Shown here one piece after another: positions 46,229-55,710 of a stretch of DNA of 64,000 bases (the first letter of the stretch is position 1; each line of letters starts with the position of its first letter). A model generated the notes under the pieces. It ran no database searches. It worked only from the letters and a program-made list of their open reading frames with translations, and was not told where the DNA came from. The position numbers and the translations under genes are program-made. This DNA comes from Bog-756 sp963778165 (lineage in GTDB: Bacteria; Actinomycetota; Acidimicrobiia; Acidimicrobiales; RAAP-2), in contig CAVZTE010000005.1 in NCBI GenBank assembly GCA_963778165.1, positions 620,001 to 684,000 of the forward strand, read 5' to 3'.

Positions 46229-46366
46229 CTACTCGTCCAGCATCGGTTCGACCACGTCCGGGTCCCCTTCGCCCACCTCGTCGCCCAAGAGGACATTGAG
46301 AGCCTCGTCAGGTTCTCCCTCGATGTTCAGCAGTTCGTCGTCGCCGGAGAAGCGCTCGCCAGGCAT
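46229..46366 (-). CDS. Very small acidic protein
   Basis: A 45-residue, strongly acidic protein (MPGERFSGDDELLNIEGEPD at the N-terminus). Its stop lies two bases before the start of the zinc-finger gene. The ribosome binding site is weak, so the start is uncertain. It resembles no known family, but the composition and tight spacing suggest a real gene. Confidence 0.5.
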   Translation of the reverse strand: MPGERFSGDDELLNIEGEPDEALNVLLGDEVGEGDPDVVEPMLDE

Positions 46367-46611
46367 CTTCGAATCGTAGACCCGGCCCCCGAAAAGATTC
46401 CGAGATTCGCATGTTTGAACGGCGGAACGAGGGGAAGGGGACAAAGCACGCAGATCCGTCGACCGGAGGTAATACTCCCGCTCCGGGTTTGAAGGCCGCT
46501 GAGCACCTGCCCCTCGGCTCAGCGGCAACCCTCTATCCCTTCCGGGGTAGAGGGCCGGCCTTGGTGAGGCTGGCCCGAGCCGGAGTCGAGCAGAGGGGGC
46601 TCGGCGCCGAT

Positions 46612-46668
46612 TCCCGGCCCTGCCCCCAGATCCCGGCCCTGTCCCCCAATCCCGGCCCTGCCCCCAGC
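46612..46668 (+). repeat. Three 19-bp tandem units
   Basis: TCCCGGCCCTGCCCCCAG plus one base, starting at 46612, 46631 and 46650. The middle unit has a T for C. Confidence 0.9.
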
Positions 46669-46892
46669 CACTCCCGCCCCGGGAGGAACCGGAGGATGCC
46701 AGCCAAGCCCAGGTCAGCGGCACTTTTCCCGAGCCCGGGACACCCGCCAGAAAAAAACTTGGGCAATGATGTTTAGGCCCCTAGGGGGCGGGTAGAGCGA
46801 AGGACAGAGTCAGGCCCGTTGAGCGAGGTCCCGCCGCCCCGCTCCGGGCCTTGACTTTTTTCCCCAAGCAGCCGCAAATCCCCGCCGCTGCT

Positions 46893-46924
46893 GGAATTCC
46901 CGGTCAAAAGTCCCGGGAATTTCC
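46893..46924. repeat. Inverted repeat
   Basis: GGAATTCCCGG and CCGGGAATTTCC pair around a loop of about eight bases. It could be a transcription terminator or a regulator site; no U-run follows on either strand. Confidence 0.55.
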
Positions 46925-46990
46925 GCGCCCAGACCAGCCGACCGGGACGTTTTTCGTAAGAAATCGGCCCATCGGCGCTGATAAAACATA

Positions 46991-47003
46991 AGAACCGGGT
47001 TCT
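46991..47003. promoter_or_regulatory. Perfect palindrome AGAACCGGGTTCT
   Basis: Six-base arms around a single G, in a less GC-rich setting typical of promoters. A direct repeat GGTAGT lies about 15-35 bases further on. A dimeric repressor site is possible, but no target gene is close. Confidence 0.4.
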
Positions 47004-47221
47004 ATCCGCGTTTCTGGTAGTTACTCCCCGGTAGTATGTTTGTCGGCGGCCTCGTTGAGCATGGTTTCCGCCGACCGCGCTCCGGGGCCGCCTCTTTTCT
47101 TCTCCAACGGGATGGCCACCCGTTCGCAGGGGCCGGCCAGGTCCAAGTCGACCGGGACCGGTCGGCGCCGAGGACCCGGCCCAGGCAGAGGCTCCCGGCC
47201 ACGCAGGACAACCCGATCCCG

Positions 47222-48142
47222 TCAGTAACCCGCCTCCGGGTCCACCAGCCCCACCAGATCCTCGCCGGCGGCGAATCTGCCCACATTGGTGCGGATCCGC
47301 TCGGCCAGCAGGGGCATCACCATCTCGATGGTGTCGGCGGTGTGGGGCGTGATGATGCAGTTCGGGATGTCCCAGAGAGGGTGCCCGTCCGGCAACGGCT
47401 CAGGGTCGGTGACGTCGAGGGCGGCGCCGGCGATGGCGCCCCCGGTCAACGCCGACACCAGGGCATCGGTGTCCACGTGACCGCCCCGGGCCACGTTGAC
47501 CAGCCAGGCGGTCTCGTCCATCAGCGCCAGCTCGGGGGCACCGATGATCCCGGTTGTCTCCGGGGTCAGGGCCAGAGCCAGAAACACCACCAGCGATCCG
47601 GCGAGCACGTCGTGGAGCTGGGTCACCGGCACGGTCCGGGTGGCGCCGGGGACCGGGTCCGGGTTCCGGCGGACCACGGTGGAGTGGACCCGGAACGGAG
47701 CCAGCTGCTCCAGCAGGACCGAGGTGATGCCACCGCCGCCCAGGATGGTCACCTGTTGGTCGTAGAGGCTGGTTCCCGCCGGGGTGCCCCAGGTTCGGGC
47801 GGCGATACGGGTGGGCATGTGCCGCAACCCGGCCAGGGCCAGCATCAAGGCGTGCTCTGCCACCGGCTCGGCGTACGAGCCCTTGGCGCAGGTCCAGATC
47901 CGGTCGTGGTCGAGGAGGCCGAAGGAGACGAACCGTTCCACTCCGGCGAAGGGGAGCTGTACCCACCGGAGGTCGGGGGCGGCCTTCATCTGCTCGCCGA
48001 GGCCCTTCACGTCGGCGGGATCGATCCAGACCAGTGCGTCTGGATGGTCGTCGATCCCCACGATGGTCCCGCCACCGGCCACCACCGCATCGGCTGCGAA
48101 GGAGGCGGCTCGAGGGCCGATAGCGATACGGGGAGTGGTCAT
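47222..48142 (-). CDS. D-2-hydroxyacid dehydrogenase family protein
   Basis: A 306-residue NAD(P)-dependent oxidoreductase. The nucleotide-binding motif is VTILGGGGITSVLLEQL, then ELALMDETAWLVNVARGGHV and TDALVSALTGGAIAGAALDV (Arg of the catalytic triad in NVARGG, Glu in DPEPLP), and LWDIPNCIITPHTAD with the catalytic His. Members reduce 2-keto acids or oxidise D-hydroxyacids. ATG 48142 has TAGTCT seven bases upstream and no ribosome binding site. Substrate unknown. Confidence 0.88.
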   Translation of the reverse strand: MTTPRIAIGPRAASFAADAVVAGGGTIVGIDDHPDALVWIDPADVKGLGEQMKAAPDLRWVQLPFAGVERFVSFGLLDHDRIWTCAKGSYAEPVAEHALMLALAGLRHMPTRIAARTWGTPAGTSLYDQQVTILGGGGITSVLLEQLAPFRVHSTVVRRNPDPVPGATRTVPVTQLHDVLAGSLVVFLALALTPETTGIIGAPELALMDETAWLVNVARGGHVDTDALVSALTGGAIAGAALDVTDPEPLPDGHPLWDIPNCIITPHTADTIEMVMPLLAERIRTNVGRFAAGEDLVGLVDPEAGY

Positions 48143-48149
48143 GGGCCGC

Positions 48150-48155
48150 AGACTA
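48150..48155 (-). promoter_or_regulatory. Candidate -10 element of a leaderless dehydrogenase transcript
   Basis: The minus strand reads TAGTCT, 7 bases before ATG 48142. Confidence 0.4.
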
Positions 48156-48278
48156 TCGACCCCGGACACTCCCCCACCAGGCCCCGAGCCGACCCGGGCT
48201 TTGCTTGAATGGTCCCGCCAGCCAGCCACGGGCGACCGGACAACCCCAAGCCCGGCCGGCCGCACGATCGGGGGATCG

Positions 48279-49848
48279 ATGATCGTTCAATTCAATGTCC
48301 GTGACTTCCTGGACCGGGCCGAAGTGTCCTACCCGGAGCGGATCGGGCTCATCGACGAGCCGGAGCAGCCGGCCGAGCCGTGGGAGCCGCTGACCTTCGC
48401 CGGGATGGCCGAGCGGGCCCGCGCCCAGGCCGCCGGGCTCGACCGGCTGGGCGTGGCCCCCGGTGAACGGGTGGCCATCATCTCCCACAACGCCTCCCGG
48501 CTGCTGACGTCCTTCTTCGGGGTGTGCGGCTGGGGTCGCATCCTGGTCCCCATCAACTTCCGCCTGGCCCCGGCCGAGGTCGAGTACATCGTCGAGCACT
48601 CCGGGGCGTCGGTGCTCCTGGTCGATCCGGAGCTGAGCGATGCGCTGTCGGGCATCAAGCTCCCCGCCGGCATGAGAGAGCGGCAAGAGCGGAACGACCC
48701 GGCGGTTCGAGCTCGGAGCCGAGAGCGATGAGGAGCTCTTCACGGCCTCTGCGGAGCCCCGGCCGTGGACGGCCGATGAGAGCGCCACCGCCACCATCAA
48801 CTACACCTCGGGCACCACGGCCCGGCCCAAGGGGGTGCAGCTGACCCATCGGAACTGCTGGGTCAATGCCTCGGTGTTCGGCTGGCACATCCAACTGAGC
48901 GACCGTGACGTGTACCTCCACACCCTGCCCATGTTCCACGCCAACGGCTGGGGCATGCCGTGGTCGACCACGGCCATGGGCTGCCCGCAGGTGGTGTTGC
49001 GCAAGGTCGACGGAACCGAGATCCTGCGTCGGGTGGAGCAGCACGGCGTCACGCTCCTCTGTGCCGCTCCCGCCGTGGTCAACGCCGTTCTCGATGCGGT
49101 GCCCGCCTGGTCGGGACCGATCCCCGGGAGGGGTACCACCCGGATCGTGGTGGCCGGAGCGCCGCCGCCCAGCCGCACCATCGAGCGGATCCAGAGCGAG
49201 TTGGGATGGGAGTTCATCCAGATCTACGGGCTGACCGAGACCTCACCGCTGTTGACCGTGAACCGGACCCGTTCCGAGTGGGACGACCACACCTCGGGAG
49301 AGAAGGCCCGTCAGCTCATGCGGGCCGGGGTCCCGGCGGTGGGCACGTCCATCGCCGTGGACGAAGAGGGCGAGATCCTGGCCCGCAGCAACACCGTGAT
49401 GGCCGGCTACTGGCAGCAGCCCGAAGAGACCGCCACGGCCCTCGACGGGGGGTGGTTCCACACCGGCGACGGCGGGGTGCTCGACGCCGACGGCCACGTG
49501 AGCATCCTCGACCGGAAGAAGGACGTCATCATCACCGGGGGTGAGAACGTGTCCTCCATCGAGGTCGAGGATGCCATCTTCTCGCTCGACGGGGTGGCCG
49601 AGGTGGCGGTGATCGGGGTTCCCCATGACACCTGGGGCGAGATGATCGTGGCCCTGGTGGTGCCGGTATCGGGCAGCGGCCTCACCGAGGAGGACGTGAC
49701 CGCCTGCTGCCGCAAAGTCCTGGCTGGCTACAAATGTCCCAAACAGGTGGAGTTCCGGGAGGAGCTTCCGCGGACCGCCACCGGAAAGCTCCAGAAGTTC
49801 CGGCTCCGGGCCCCCTACTGGGAGGGACGGGAGCGGCGGGTGAACTGA
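48279..49848 (+). pseudogene. Acyl-CoA synthetase (AMP-forming), one frameshift
   Basis: This enzyme activates a fatty or other carboxylic acid with ATP and CoA. ATG 48279 follows GGGGGATCG. The N-terminal part reads ERIGLIDEPEQPAEPWEPLT and GERVAIISHNASRLLTSFFG. Near 48690 the frame gains one base; then ATINYTSGTTARPKGVQLTH (P-loop), QIYGLTETSPLLTVN, GWFHTGDGGVLDADG and DRKKDVIITGGENVSSIEVE follow, all intact. The C-terminal PRTATGKLQKFRLR holds the catalytic lysine. Reconstructed length is about 522 residues, normal for medium- and long-chain types. Confidence 0.86.
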
Positions 49849-50086
49849 GCGGGGGTCCCAGTCGACCGCCCCTGAACCGCCCATGTGACAAACCCTTGTG
49901 CCATGCCCCGAGAGCTCCGGCGGGGCAGCATCGGCAATGGCTGCACCACACCGTCCTCGATCAACGCTCCTGGCCGATCGGTCCCGAAGCGCCCGACAAA
50001 GCGGGACCGGCCCCACTGCCCGGCGAAGGCGGCCATGACCGCGGCGGCCATCCCCACCACGACCTGTGGAATGGGTGACATGTTGT

Positions 50087-50118
50087 GCCGGCAAGCCGGC
50101 AAGCCGGCAAGCCGGCAG
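50087..50118 (+). repeat. Four 8-bp GCCGGCAA units
   Basis: Units at 50087, 50095, 50103 and 50111. An 8-base unit would shift the frame, in line with the non-coding setting. Confidence 0.9.
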
Positions 50119-50278
50119 GGACATTGGCGACCGGGTTCCCAGGGGACGTTCGTCACGTGCATTGGAGAGGCTGACCGCAGCGATCCCGGAGAAGGAGCGT
50201 CCACCGGTAGCGGCGCCGATCACCAGCCACCGGCCGATGGTTGCGGCGAGCGCCGGCTTAGCAACCACCGTCGCTGGG

Positions 50279-50284
50279 TAGTGT
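50279..50284 (+). promoter_or_regulatory. Candidate -10 element of a leaderless transcript
   Basis: TAGTGT lies 6 bases before ATG 50291; no ribosome binding site. Confidence 0.45.
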
Positions 50285-50290
50285 CTTTGA

Positions 50291-50551
50291 ATGGCACCCG
50301 AAGGAAGCGGTCGCAATCCGCAAGAGCCTGAATCCGAGCTGGGCAGTGCACCGGATCCCGAGGCGGTGGCCAGCCGGGCCGACGGCAGGCCACCGGATGA
50401 AGCTACCAGCGACAATCCCGAGGCCCAGGCGCAAGCGATCCTCGAGGAATCTGAGGACCGCATCGCGGCCGGCGCCCGCACCTCGGACCCGATCGACCAA
50501 CCATTTCCGAAGCCATCAGAGGATCAACTCGAGGAAGACGGGGCGGACTGA
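50291..50551 (+). CDS. Small acidic hypothetical protein
   Basis: An 86-residue acidic protein with a helical segment EAQAQAILEESEDRIAAGAR, a type often seen in short unnamed actinobacterial proteins. The N-terminus is Glu/Pro/Gly-rich. The -10-like TAGTGT directly upstream supports a real start. It ends before the tail-to-tail ABC permease gene (stop at 50670). Function unknown. Confidence 0.62.
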   Translation: MAPEGSGRNPQEPESELGSAPDPEAVASRADGRPPDEATSDNPEAQAQAILEESEDRIAAGARTSDPIDQPFPKPSEDQLEEDGAD

Positions 50552-50669
50552 GAGCGGGAATCCCCCTTCGTGGCAACATGGCCGTCGGGTAGATCCCCGA
50601 TCGGACGCCGGTCCAACCGGTGGTCAGGTTGACAGCCGGGTGGCGAACAGCCTCCACGGGTGGCGACGC

Positions 50670-51580
50670 TCAGGCGTCGCGGCGCACCAGCACCCAACAG
50701 CCGATCCCCAACGTCACCACGGTGTAGAGCACCAGGAGGGCGAAACCCCGTCCACGGGCTGAAGGCCGACACCAGGTGATCGGGCACACCCTGGGTGGAG
50801 AACATGACCAGACCGATGTTGGCTGGCAGGTAGCGGGCCACGGCATTGCTGATACCGGTAGGCAACGCCTCCACGATGATCGGCAGCACCAGCACCACAC
50901 CTACGAAGGCCGATATGGCGCCGGCGGTGTGCCGGATGATGGTGGCCAGTCCCAGCGCCAGCAGGCCGAGCACCGCCAGATAGAGACCGGCACCGACCAC
51001 CGCCCGAAGGACGCCCGCCTGCCCCAACGAGGCCGAGCCGCTGGTCAGGAAGCCCTGAATGACGTGCGGGATCTTCACCCCGAGTTGCTGGGCCCGCTGC
51101 GTGGCCGCGGCCTTGGTCCCGACGGCGTGCTTGGCCGACAGGATGGCCTGGCCCAGGGCGAAGGCGCTGAAGGCCAGAATCTCACTGACCACCAGAGCCA
51201 CCGCTCCGAACACGAGGATCTTGGCGGTGAGCACGACGGAGCGGCGGGGCACGGCCGACAACGTGGCGCGGATGGTGCCTGTGCCGTATTCGGCGCTCAT
51301 GACCAGCACACCCAGCACCCCGAAGATGAGCTGGCCGAGGAAGACGCCGATCAGGCTCCGGCGGGTCGGATCGTCGATGATCTCGGATGGGCTCACCGTG
51401 CCGGTGCCCAATGCGCACAACCCCACCACGGCCACCGCCGTGCCGACGAGCGTCCAGGTGGTCGAGCGGACCGACCAGAGCTTGGTCCACTCGGCGGCCA
51501 TGGCCAGGCGCAGACCCACCCGTCCCGGCGGTAGCTGTTCGGCGCCCGAACGGGGTGGGACTCTCGTGCACCGTGGTCAC
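50670..51580 (-). pseudogene. ABC-2 type transporter permease, frameshifted
   Basis: A membrane subunit with about six membrane segments: TLVGTAVAVVGLCALGTGTV, FLGQLIFGVLGVLVMSAEYG, ILVFGAVALVVSEILAFSAF and LAVLGLLALGLATIIRH. The start at ATG 51580 overlaps the ATPase stop by 4 bases; a shift near 51540 then leads into LRLAMAAEWTKLWSVRSTTW. A second shift near 50755 gives the natural end FALLVLYTVVTLGIGCWVLV, stop at 50670. If the first shift is not real, the start is ATG 51519. With the ATPase it forms an exporter of unknown substrate. Confidence 0.78.
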
Positions 51581-52513
51581 GATCCACCCCGGTACTCGAC
51601 GGCTTCGTCGGTCAACTCCATGAAGGCATCCTCCAAGGAGGCCACCGGGGTGAGTTCGTGCAGGGCGATGCCCTTGGATGCAGCCAGGTCACCCACCTCC
51701 GGCGCGGCCAGGCCGGTGATGTTCATGGACCCGTCGGGGTCGGAGATGACCGTCCCGCCGGCATCGGTCACGGCGTCGGACAGCTGATGTGGAGTCGGCG
51801 TGCGCACCTTGACCGATTGCCGCGAGCTGCCGGCCACGAAGTCGGCCACCGAGGTCTCGGCAATCAGCTTGCCCTTGCCGATCACCACCAGATGATCGGC
51901 GGTGAGGGCCATCTCGGCCATCAGGTGGCTCGACACGAACACGGTGCGGCCTTCGCCGGCCAAGGTGCTTGACAGAGCGTACGCACCCACCGGATGCCCT
52001 CGGGATCGAGGCCGTTCACCGGCTCGTCGAACAGCAGCACTCCGGGGTCGCCGAGCAGGGCGGCGGCGATGCCAAGGCGCTGGCCCATCCCGAGCGAGAA
52101 CTTGCCCACCCGTTTGCCGGCCACCGAGGTGAGACCCGACCAGCTCCAGGACCTCGTCGACCCGTGCCCGGGCGATGGCATTGCTCCGGGCCAGGGTCAG
52201 CAGGTGGGCACGGGCCGTGCGGCCGGGATGGATGGACCGCGCTTCGAGGAGGCCGCCCACTTCACGCATGGGCCACGGGAGCTCGTGATAGGGCCGGCCC
52301 AACACGGTCACCGAGCCCGACGTCCGGCGAGTCGAGGGCCATGATCATGCGCATGGTGGTCGACTTGCCGGACCCATTGGGCCCAAGGAAGCCGGTCACA
52401 CTCCCGGGGCGCACGTCAAAGGACAGGTCGTCGACCGCCACCACATTGCCGAACCGCTTGGACAGCCCCCGAGCCTCGATCACCCACCCAGCCTTGCACG
52501 GCAGGATCTCCAT
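51577..52513 (-). pseudogene. ABC transporter ATP-binding protein, frameshifted
   Basis: The ATPase begins at ATG 52513, or at GTG 52483 where VIEARGLSKRFGN starts the conserved fold. Walker A FLGPNGSGKSTTMRMIMALD is intact. Then the frame changes near 52320, near 52130 and near 51965. The remaining pieces are VLGRPYHELPWPMREVGGLL, the signature FSLGMGQRLGIAAALL with Walker B LLFDEPVNGLDPEGIRW, and FVSSHLMAEMALTADHLVVI. Assembled length is about 312 residues, typical of ABC-2 exporters for drugs or antibiotics (DrrA-like). It is divergent from the TetR gene. Confidence 0.8.
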
Positions 52514-52553
52514 CGGGTATCGGGGAGGGGCCTCCTCCGGCCATGATGGCCAC

Positions 52554-52559
52554 TAATCT
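52554..52559 (+). promoter_or_regulatory. Candidate -10 element of the TetR gene
   Basis: TAATCT lies 6 bases before ATG 52566; no ribosome binding site. Confidence 0.45.
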
Positions 52560-52565
52560 CATCCG

Positions 52566-53168
52566 ATGGACGATCGGGGGCCGGCAGTGGCGGCGGGGAC
52601 CGCCCCCAGCGCCGCTCAAGCCCGAATCATCGGCGCAGCCCTGGATCTGTTTGCCCGACACGGTGTCGGAGGAACGTCGTTGCAGATGATCGCCGACGCC
52701 ATCGGCGTGACGAAGGCTGCTGTCTATCACCAGTACAACACCAAGGACGAGATCGTGCTCGCCGTGGCGGAGGCGCAGCTACAGACAGTCGAGGCGATGG
52801 TCCTTGCCGCCGAGGCTGAGCCGACGCCGCGGCAGGCTCGCAGGACGCTGGTAGCTGGGATGGTGGATCTGGCTGTTGCCAACCGCCGCACGGCCAGCTC
52901 CATCTTGAACGATCCGGTCATCGTCCGCTTCTTTGCCGAGCACGAATCATTTCGGCCTGTCATGGACCGGATGGGTCGCGTCCTCGTAGGCGACGGTCTG
53001 GGACACGAGGGACGGGTGTCAACGGCCATGCTGACGGCGGCGATCAGCGGCACCGTCATCCACCCTCTCGTCGCAGGACTTGACGACGACGTTCTTCGAC
53101 CGCAGCTGCTGCGGCTGGCCCAACGCCTTCTCCCTCCCCTGCCCCCGCCACCCGCCACCGGGCGCTAA
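52566..53168 (+). CDS. TetR family transcriptional regulator
   Basis: A 200-residue regulator with the standard DNA-binding domain: ARIIGAALDLFARHGVGGTS, LQMIADAIGVTKAAVYHQYN and TKDEIVLAVAEAQ. It is divergent from the ABC exporter with about 50 bases between, so repression of the exporter is the likely role. The C-terminal end is proline-rich and overlaps the 3' end of the convergent gene by 4 bases. Confidence 0.92.
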   Translation: MDDRGPAVAAGTAPSAAQARIIGAALDLFARHGVGGTSLQMIADAIGVTKAAVYHQYNTKDEIVLAVAEAQLQTVEAMVLAAEAEPTPRQARRTLVAGMVDLAVANRRTASSILNDPVIVRFFAEHESFRPVMDRMGRVLVGDGLGHEGRVSTAMLTAAISGTVIHPLVAGLDDDVLRPQLLRLAQRLLPPLPPPPATGR

Positions 53169-54292
53169 GAGGTCCCTCCGGCAGCCTCTTCGGAATGGAC
53201 GAACTCGGGATCTGACTCGTCCCGAATGGAAAGCCTCCACTTGCAGCAAACCTCGTCTTTGCTCACACGGGGAGGAATGGCCAAGATCTCCACCTTCATA
53301 TTCGGGTCGTACATCTTGGCCGTCTCAATGATGGCGGCGGGACAGGAGGTGTGCGATGCCTTCTCGGCAATGTCGGGCCGACCCAGAGCTTCCCATTGGT
53401 CGACCGAGACACACTTGTTGAAGGTGAAGACGCCAACCTCCTTTTCGGGCATCTCGAATGTCATCTCGAAGGCTTTGCCAGGGAACGAGGTGGCGTCTAC
53501 CTGGATGTCCTTCATGAAGGCCTCGACCGGGTCGCCGGAGATCTTCATCCAGCGTCTTTTGATGTCCTTGGCCGCAGGCAGCAGCTTCTCACTCCAGAGT
53601 GTCCACTGAAAGGCAAACATCTCGTCCAGACCGTCTCTCATGACGATCACCAGGGCCCACGATTCGATGGCGGCCAGGAGGAACTCGTGGCTGCCGAGGG
53701 CCAGCTTGACCAGTCGCTCCTTGGAGTACACCGCCCAGTCCGGATTGGGCTTGTAGGGGTTGGCCAGGACCGCACCACCCCGGGCCACCTGGGCCTCCAC
53801 TTCCTTCCGGGTTTCCGCCACCAGGGCGACGGACTCCTCGTCAGTGAGTTCCATCCATTCGTTGATCATCCCCGGCAGTTGGGGAAGGATGGTGTCCCGC
53901 CACGCCTCCGCCTGGATGCGCTCCATTTCGTCTCGTCCATAGCGCTCGGCCACGGAGTCTGCCCAGCCCTCGATGCACACCCGGTAGTACTCGTCACTCA
54001 TCTCCAGCATGTTGATGAGTGCAGCCTTGGAGAAGTCCGAGAACCGGAGATTCCCATTGAACGGACCGCTGTAGTCCGGCAGCTCGGGACTGTCGTCCGG
54101 ACTGATGTCGGACCGGGTATCGTGACCGGCCTTCATGTACTTGCCCGGTGGGTCGACAACCGGGAACTTTTTGAAGTGGACGAGATCTACGGGGATATCC
54201 AGCCCCACTTCCTGCTGATTCTCCTCGTAGTTGGCCCCGACCTTCCGAACTTCAGACAATGTCTCTTTCACGCGGCCGTCGATATCCGACAC
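53165..54292 (-). CDS. Uncharacterised protein with internal duplication (DUF6125-like)
   Basis: From GTG 54292, chosen because AAGGGGG lies 6 bases upstream, 375 residues. Two helical blocks resemble each other: FSKAALINMLEMSDEYYRVC and YSKERLVKLALGSHEFLLAA, each followed by a conserved Trp and an acidic pair (EMERIQAEAWRD, EMFAFQWTLWSE). The C-terminal domain has FNKCVSVDQWEALG, SCPAAIIETAKMYD and EVCCKWRLSI, a cysteine set that may bind a metal. This fits my memory of DUF6125, but I am not certain. No membrane segment or signal peptide. It converges with the TetR gene, overlapping its stop by 4 bases. Confidence 0.68.
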   Translation of the reverse strand: MSDIDGRVKETLSEVRKVGANYEENQQEVGLDIPVDLVHFKKFPVVDPPGKYMKAGHDTRSDISPDDSPELPDYSGPFNGNLRFSDFSKAALINMLEMSDEYYRVCIEGWADSVAERYGRDEMERIQAEAWRDTILPQLPGMINEWMELTDEESVALVAETRKEVEAQVARGGAVLANPYKPNPDWAVYSKERLVKLALGSHEFLLAAIESWALVIVMRDGLDEMFAFQWTLWSEKLLPAAKDIKRRWMKISGDPVEAFMKDIQVDATSFPGKAFEMTFEMPEKEVGVFTFNKCVSVDQWEALGRPDIAEKASHTSCPAAIIETAKMYDPNMKVEILAIPPRVSKDEVCCKWRLSIRDESDPEFVHSEEAAGGTS

Positions 54293-54744
54293 GAGAAACC
54301 CCCTTCGCACTCCACTGGACTGCCCAGTCGGCTTCGCCGAAGATAGCCGATCGGCTACTTCTGGTCAATGGTGACTCGGACGAGTCCCTTTAGGTTGCCC
54401 CGCCACAAGAGAGCCAGTGGGCCCGCCACAACCGACCTCGTTCGACGGCTCGCCGCCGGCCCTGGGGAGATCCTTGTGACCGCGGCCGTCACCGACTCGG
54501 CAACCGACCGCTTCCGGACTCGTAACCGCCGTGCACTCGATCTGAAGGAGCTATCCGTCGCCCTCGATGTGGCAAGCGTCGAGTGGCAGTAGACACTTCC
54601 GGACGCCGCCGGCATCCGTCGGTCGGGAGTCACCATCGGATCGGACAGATTCGGCCGGATCACCCAAGTGGTGCTGATGTCGGCCGGGTCTTCGGTGTCC
54701 GTGACCGGATAGGTGGGACGCCCATCCCATGAGTTACCTCACGT
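54293..54744. other. Intergenic region
   Basis: Short open frames on both strands (for example 54368-54592 plus, 54355-54663 minus) mirror each other and match no family. No repeat or RNA gene was seen. Confidence 0.45.
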
Positions 54745-55710
54745 TCACCCGACCGGGTTTCCCGATCGGTCCCCGCTCCCATAGGGTGCGGTCGAGGCCC
54801 GATCGGCCGCGGCGGTTCCTTCGTGGGTCAGCCAGTCGTCGATCATCACCGTGGTCCAGCCCGGCGCCTCCAGCATGGGCACGTGGCCGGTGTCGGGGGC
54901 GATCTCGACCCGCCAGCCGGGGTGATCAGTGCTCATCCGTCGGGCTGCGGCGGGAGGGACCAGTAGGTCACGATCGCCGTGGATCAGCAGGGTGGGCTGG
55001 TCCAGCGACCGCAATTTCTCCATGGTGGCGCCGGGGAAGGCCATCATCATCGACAGGGAGCGGGCGGAGCGGAGGTAGGCGTCGTCGGCCTGCGCCCGGT
55101 TCATCCGGCTGGTCAGCTCGATGTGGGCATCGACCACGTCGACCGGTACCCGTGAGGGATCGACGCAGCACACCCCGAGGACCCGGCGCACGCTCTGCTC
55201 GGCGGTAGTGCGCCGGCGCCGCTGGGTGAGATAGCCCTCCCCCACCAGAGGGACGGCGCACAGGGCGAAGTTGGCGATGACCCGGGGGTGGATCAGGCCC
55301 GGCCGGGCGGTCGGAAGTGCGGGGTCGATGAGGATGAGACCGGCCACCGAGTCCGGCTCGGTCGCCGCCTGCAACGCCGCCACCAATCCACCCATGGAGT
55401 TGCCGACCAGAATGGCCGGGCCGGCTCCCACCGACTTCAGAAAACCGCTCAACAGCCGTCGATGCCCTTCGATATCCGGGGTGCGATCGCCTGTGGGCGT
55501 GAGTCCGTGGCCCACCAGGTCCAGCGCCAACACCCTGGAGTCCCGAGTCAGTTGGGGTGCGATGGCCGACCAGTTGAGGTGGGAGCCCCCCAGGCCGTGC
55601 ACACCGACCAACAGGGGACCGGCGGCTGGCCCGCCGAAGTCCACGAAGTGGGTTGCACCATCGATATCGACGGTGCCGGACAAGAGACCGTCGGTCGGTG
55701 GGCTCACCAT
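54745..55710 (-). CDS. Alpha/beta hydrolase
   Basis: A 321-residue alpha/beta-fold hydrolase: VGVHGLGGSHLNWSAIAPQL (oxyanion region), ILVGNSMGGLVAALQAA with the nucleophile Ser, IDPALPTARPGLIHP, LLIHGDRDLLVPP with the catalytic Asp, and DTGHVPMLEAP with the catalytic His. A lid of about 80 residues lies between. The start is ATG 55710 or GTG 55707; TAACCT at 55719-55714 would put a leaderless start at 55707. Substrate unknown; an esterase or lactonase is likely. Confidence 0.88.
   Translation of the reverse strand: MVSPPTDGLLSGTVDIDGATHFVDFGGPAAGPLLVGVHGLGGSHLNWSAIAPQLTRDSRVLALDLVGHGLTPTGDRTPDIEGHRRLLSGFLKSVGAGPAILVGNSMGGLVAALQAATEPDSVAGLILIDPALPTARPGLIHPRVIANFALCAVPLVGEGYLTQRRRRTTAEQSVRRVLGVCCVDPSRVPVDVVDAHIELTSRMNRAQADDAYLRSARSLSMMMAFPGATMEKLRSLDQPTLLIHGDRDLLVPPAAARRMSTDHPGWRVEIAPDTGHVPMLEAPGWTTVMIDDWLTHEGTAAADRASTAPYGSGDRSGNPVG

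Larger units (their letters stand above)
46367..47221. other. Long non-coding stretch with repeats and palindromes
   Basis: About 850 bases without a convincing gene. It holds a 19-bp triple repeat (46612-46668), a GCCCCTAGGGGGC palindrome near 46777, an inverted repeat at 46893-46924 and a perfect palindrome at 46991-47003. The part from about 46840 to 47040 is less GC-rich than average, with short A and T runs. Confidence 0.6.
49849..50290. other. Intergenic region with an 8-bp microsatellite
   Basis: GCCGGCAA is repeated four times at 50087-50118 (the last unit ends in G). No gene was seen. The last part carries the promoter of the next gene. Confidence 0.6.

Noticed and set aside
47002..47286. 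94-codon minus-strand frame upstream of the hydroxyacid dehydrogenase end
   Set aside because: It overlaps the end of the dehydrogenase gene in another frame and has a Trp/Arg/Pro-rich shadow composition.
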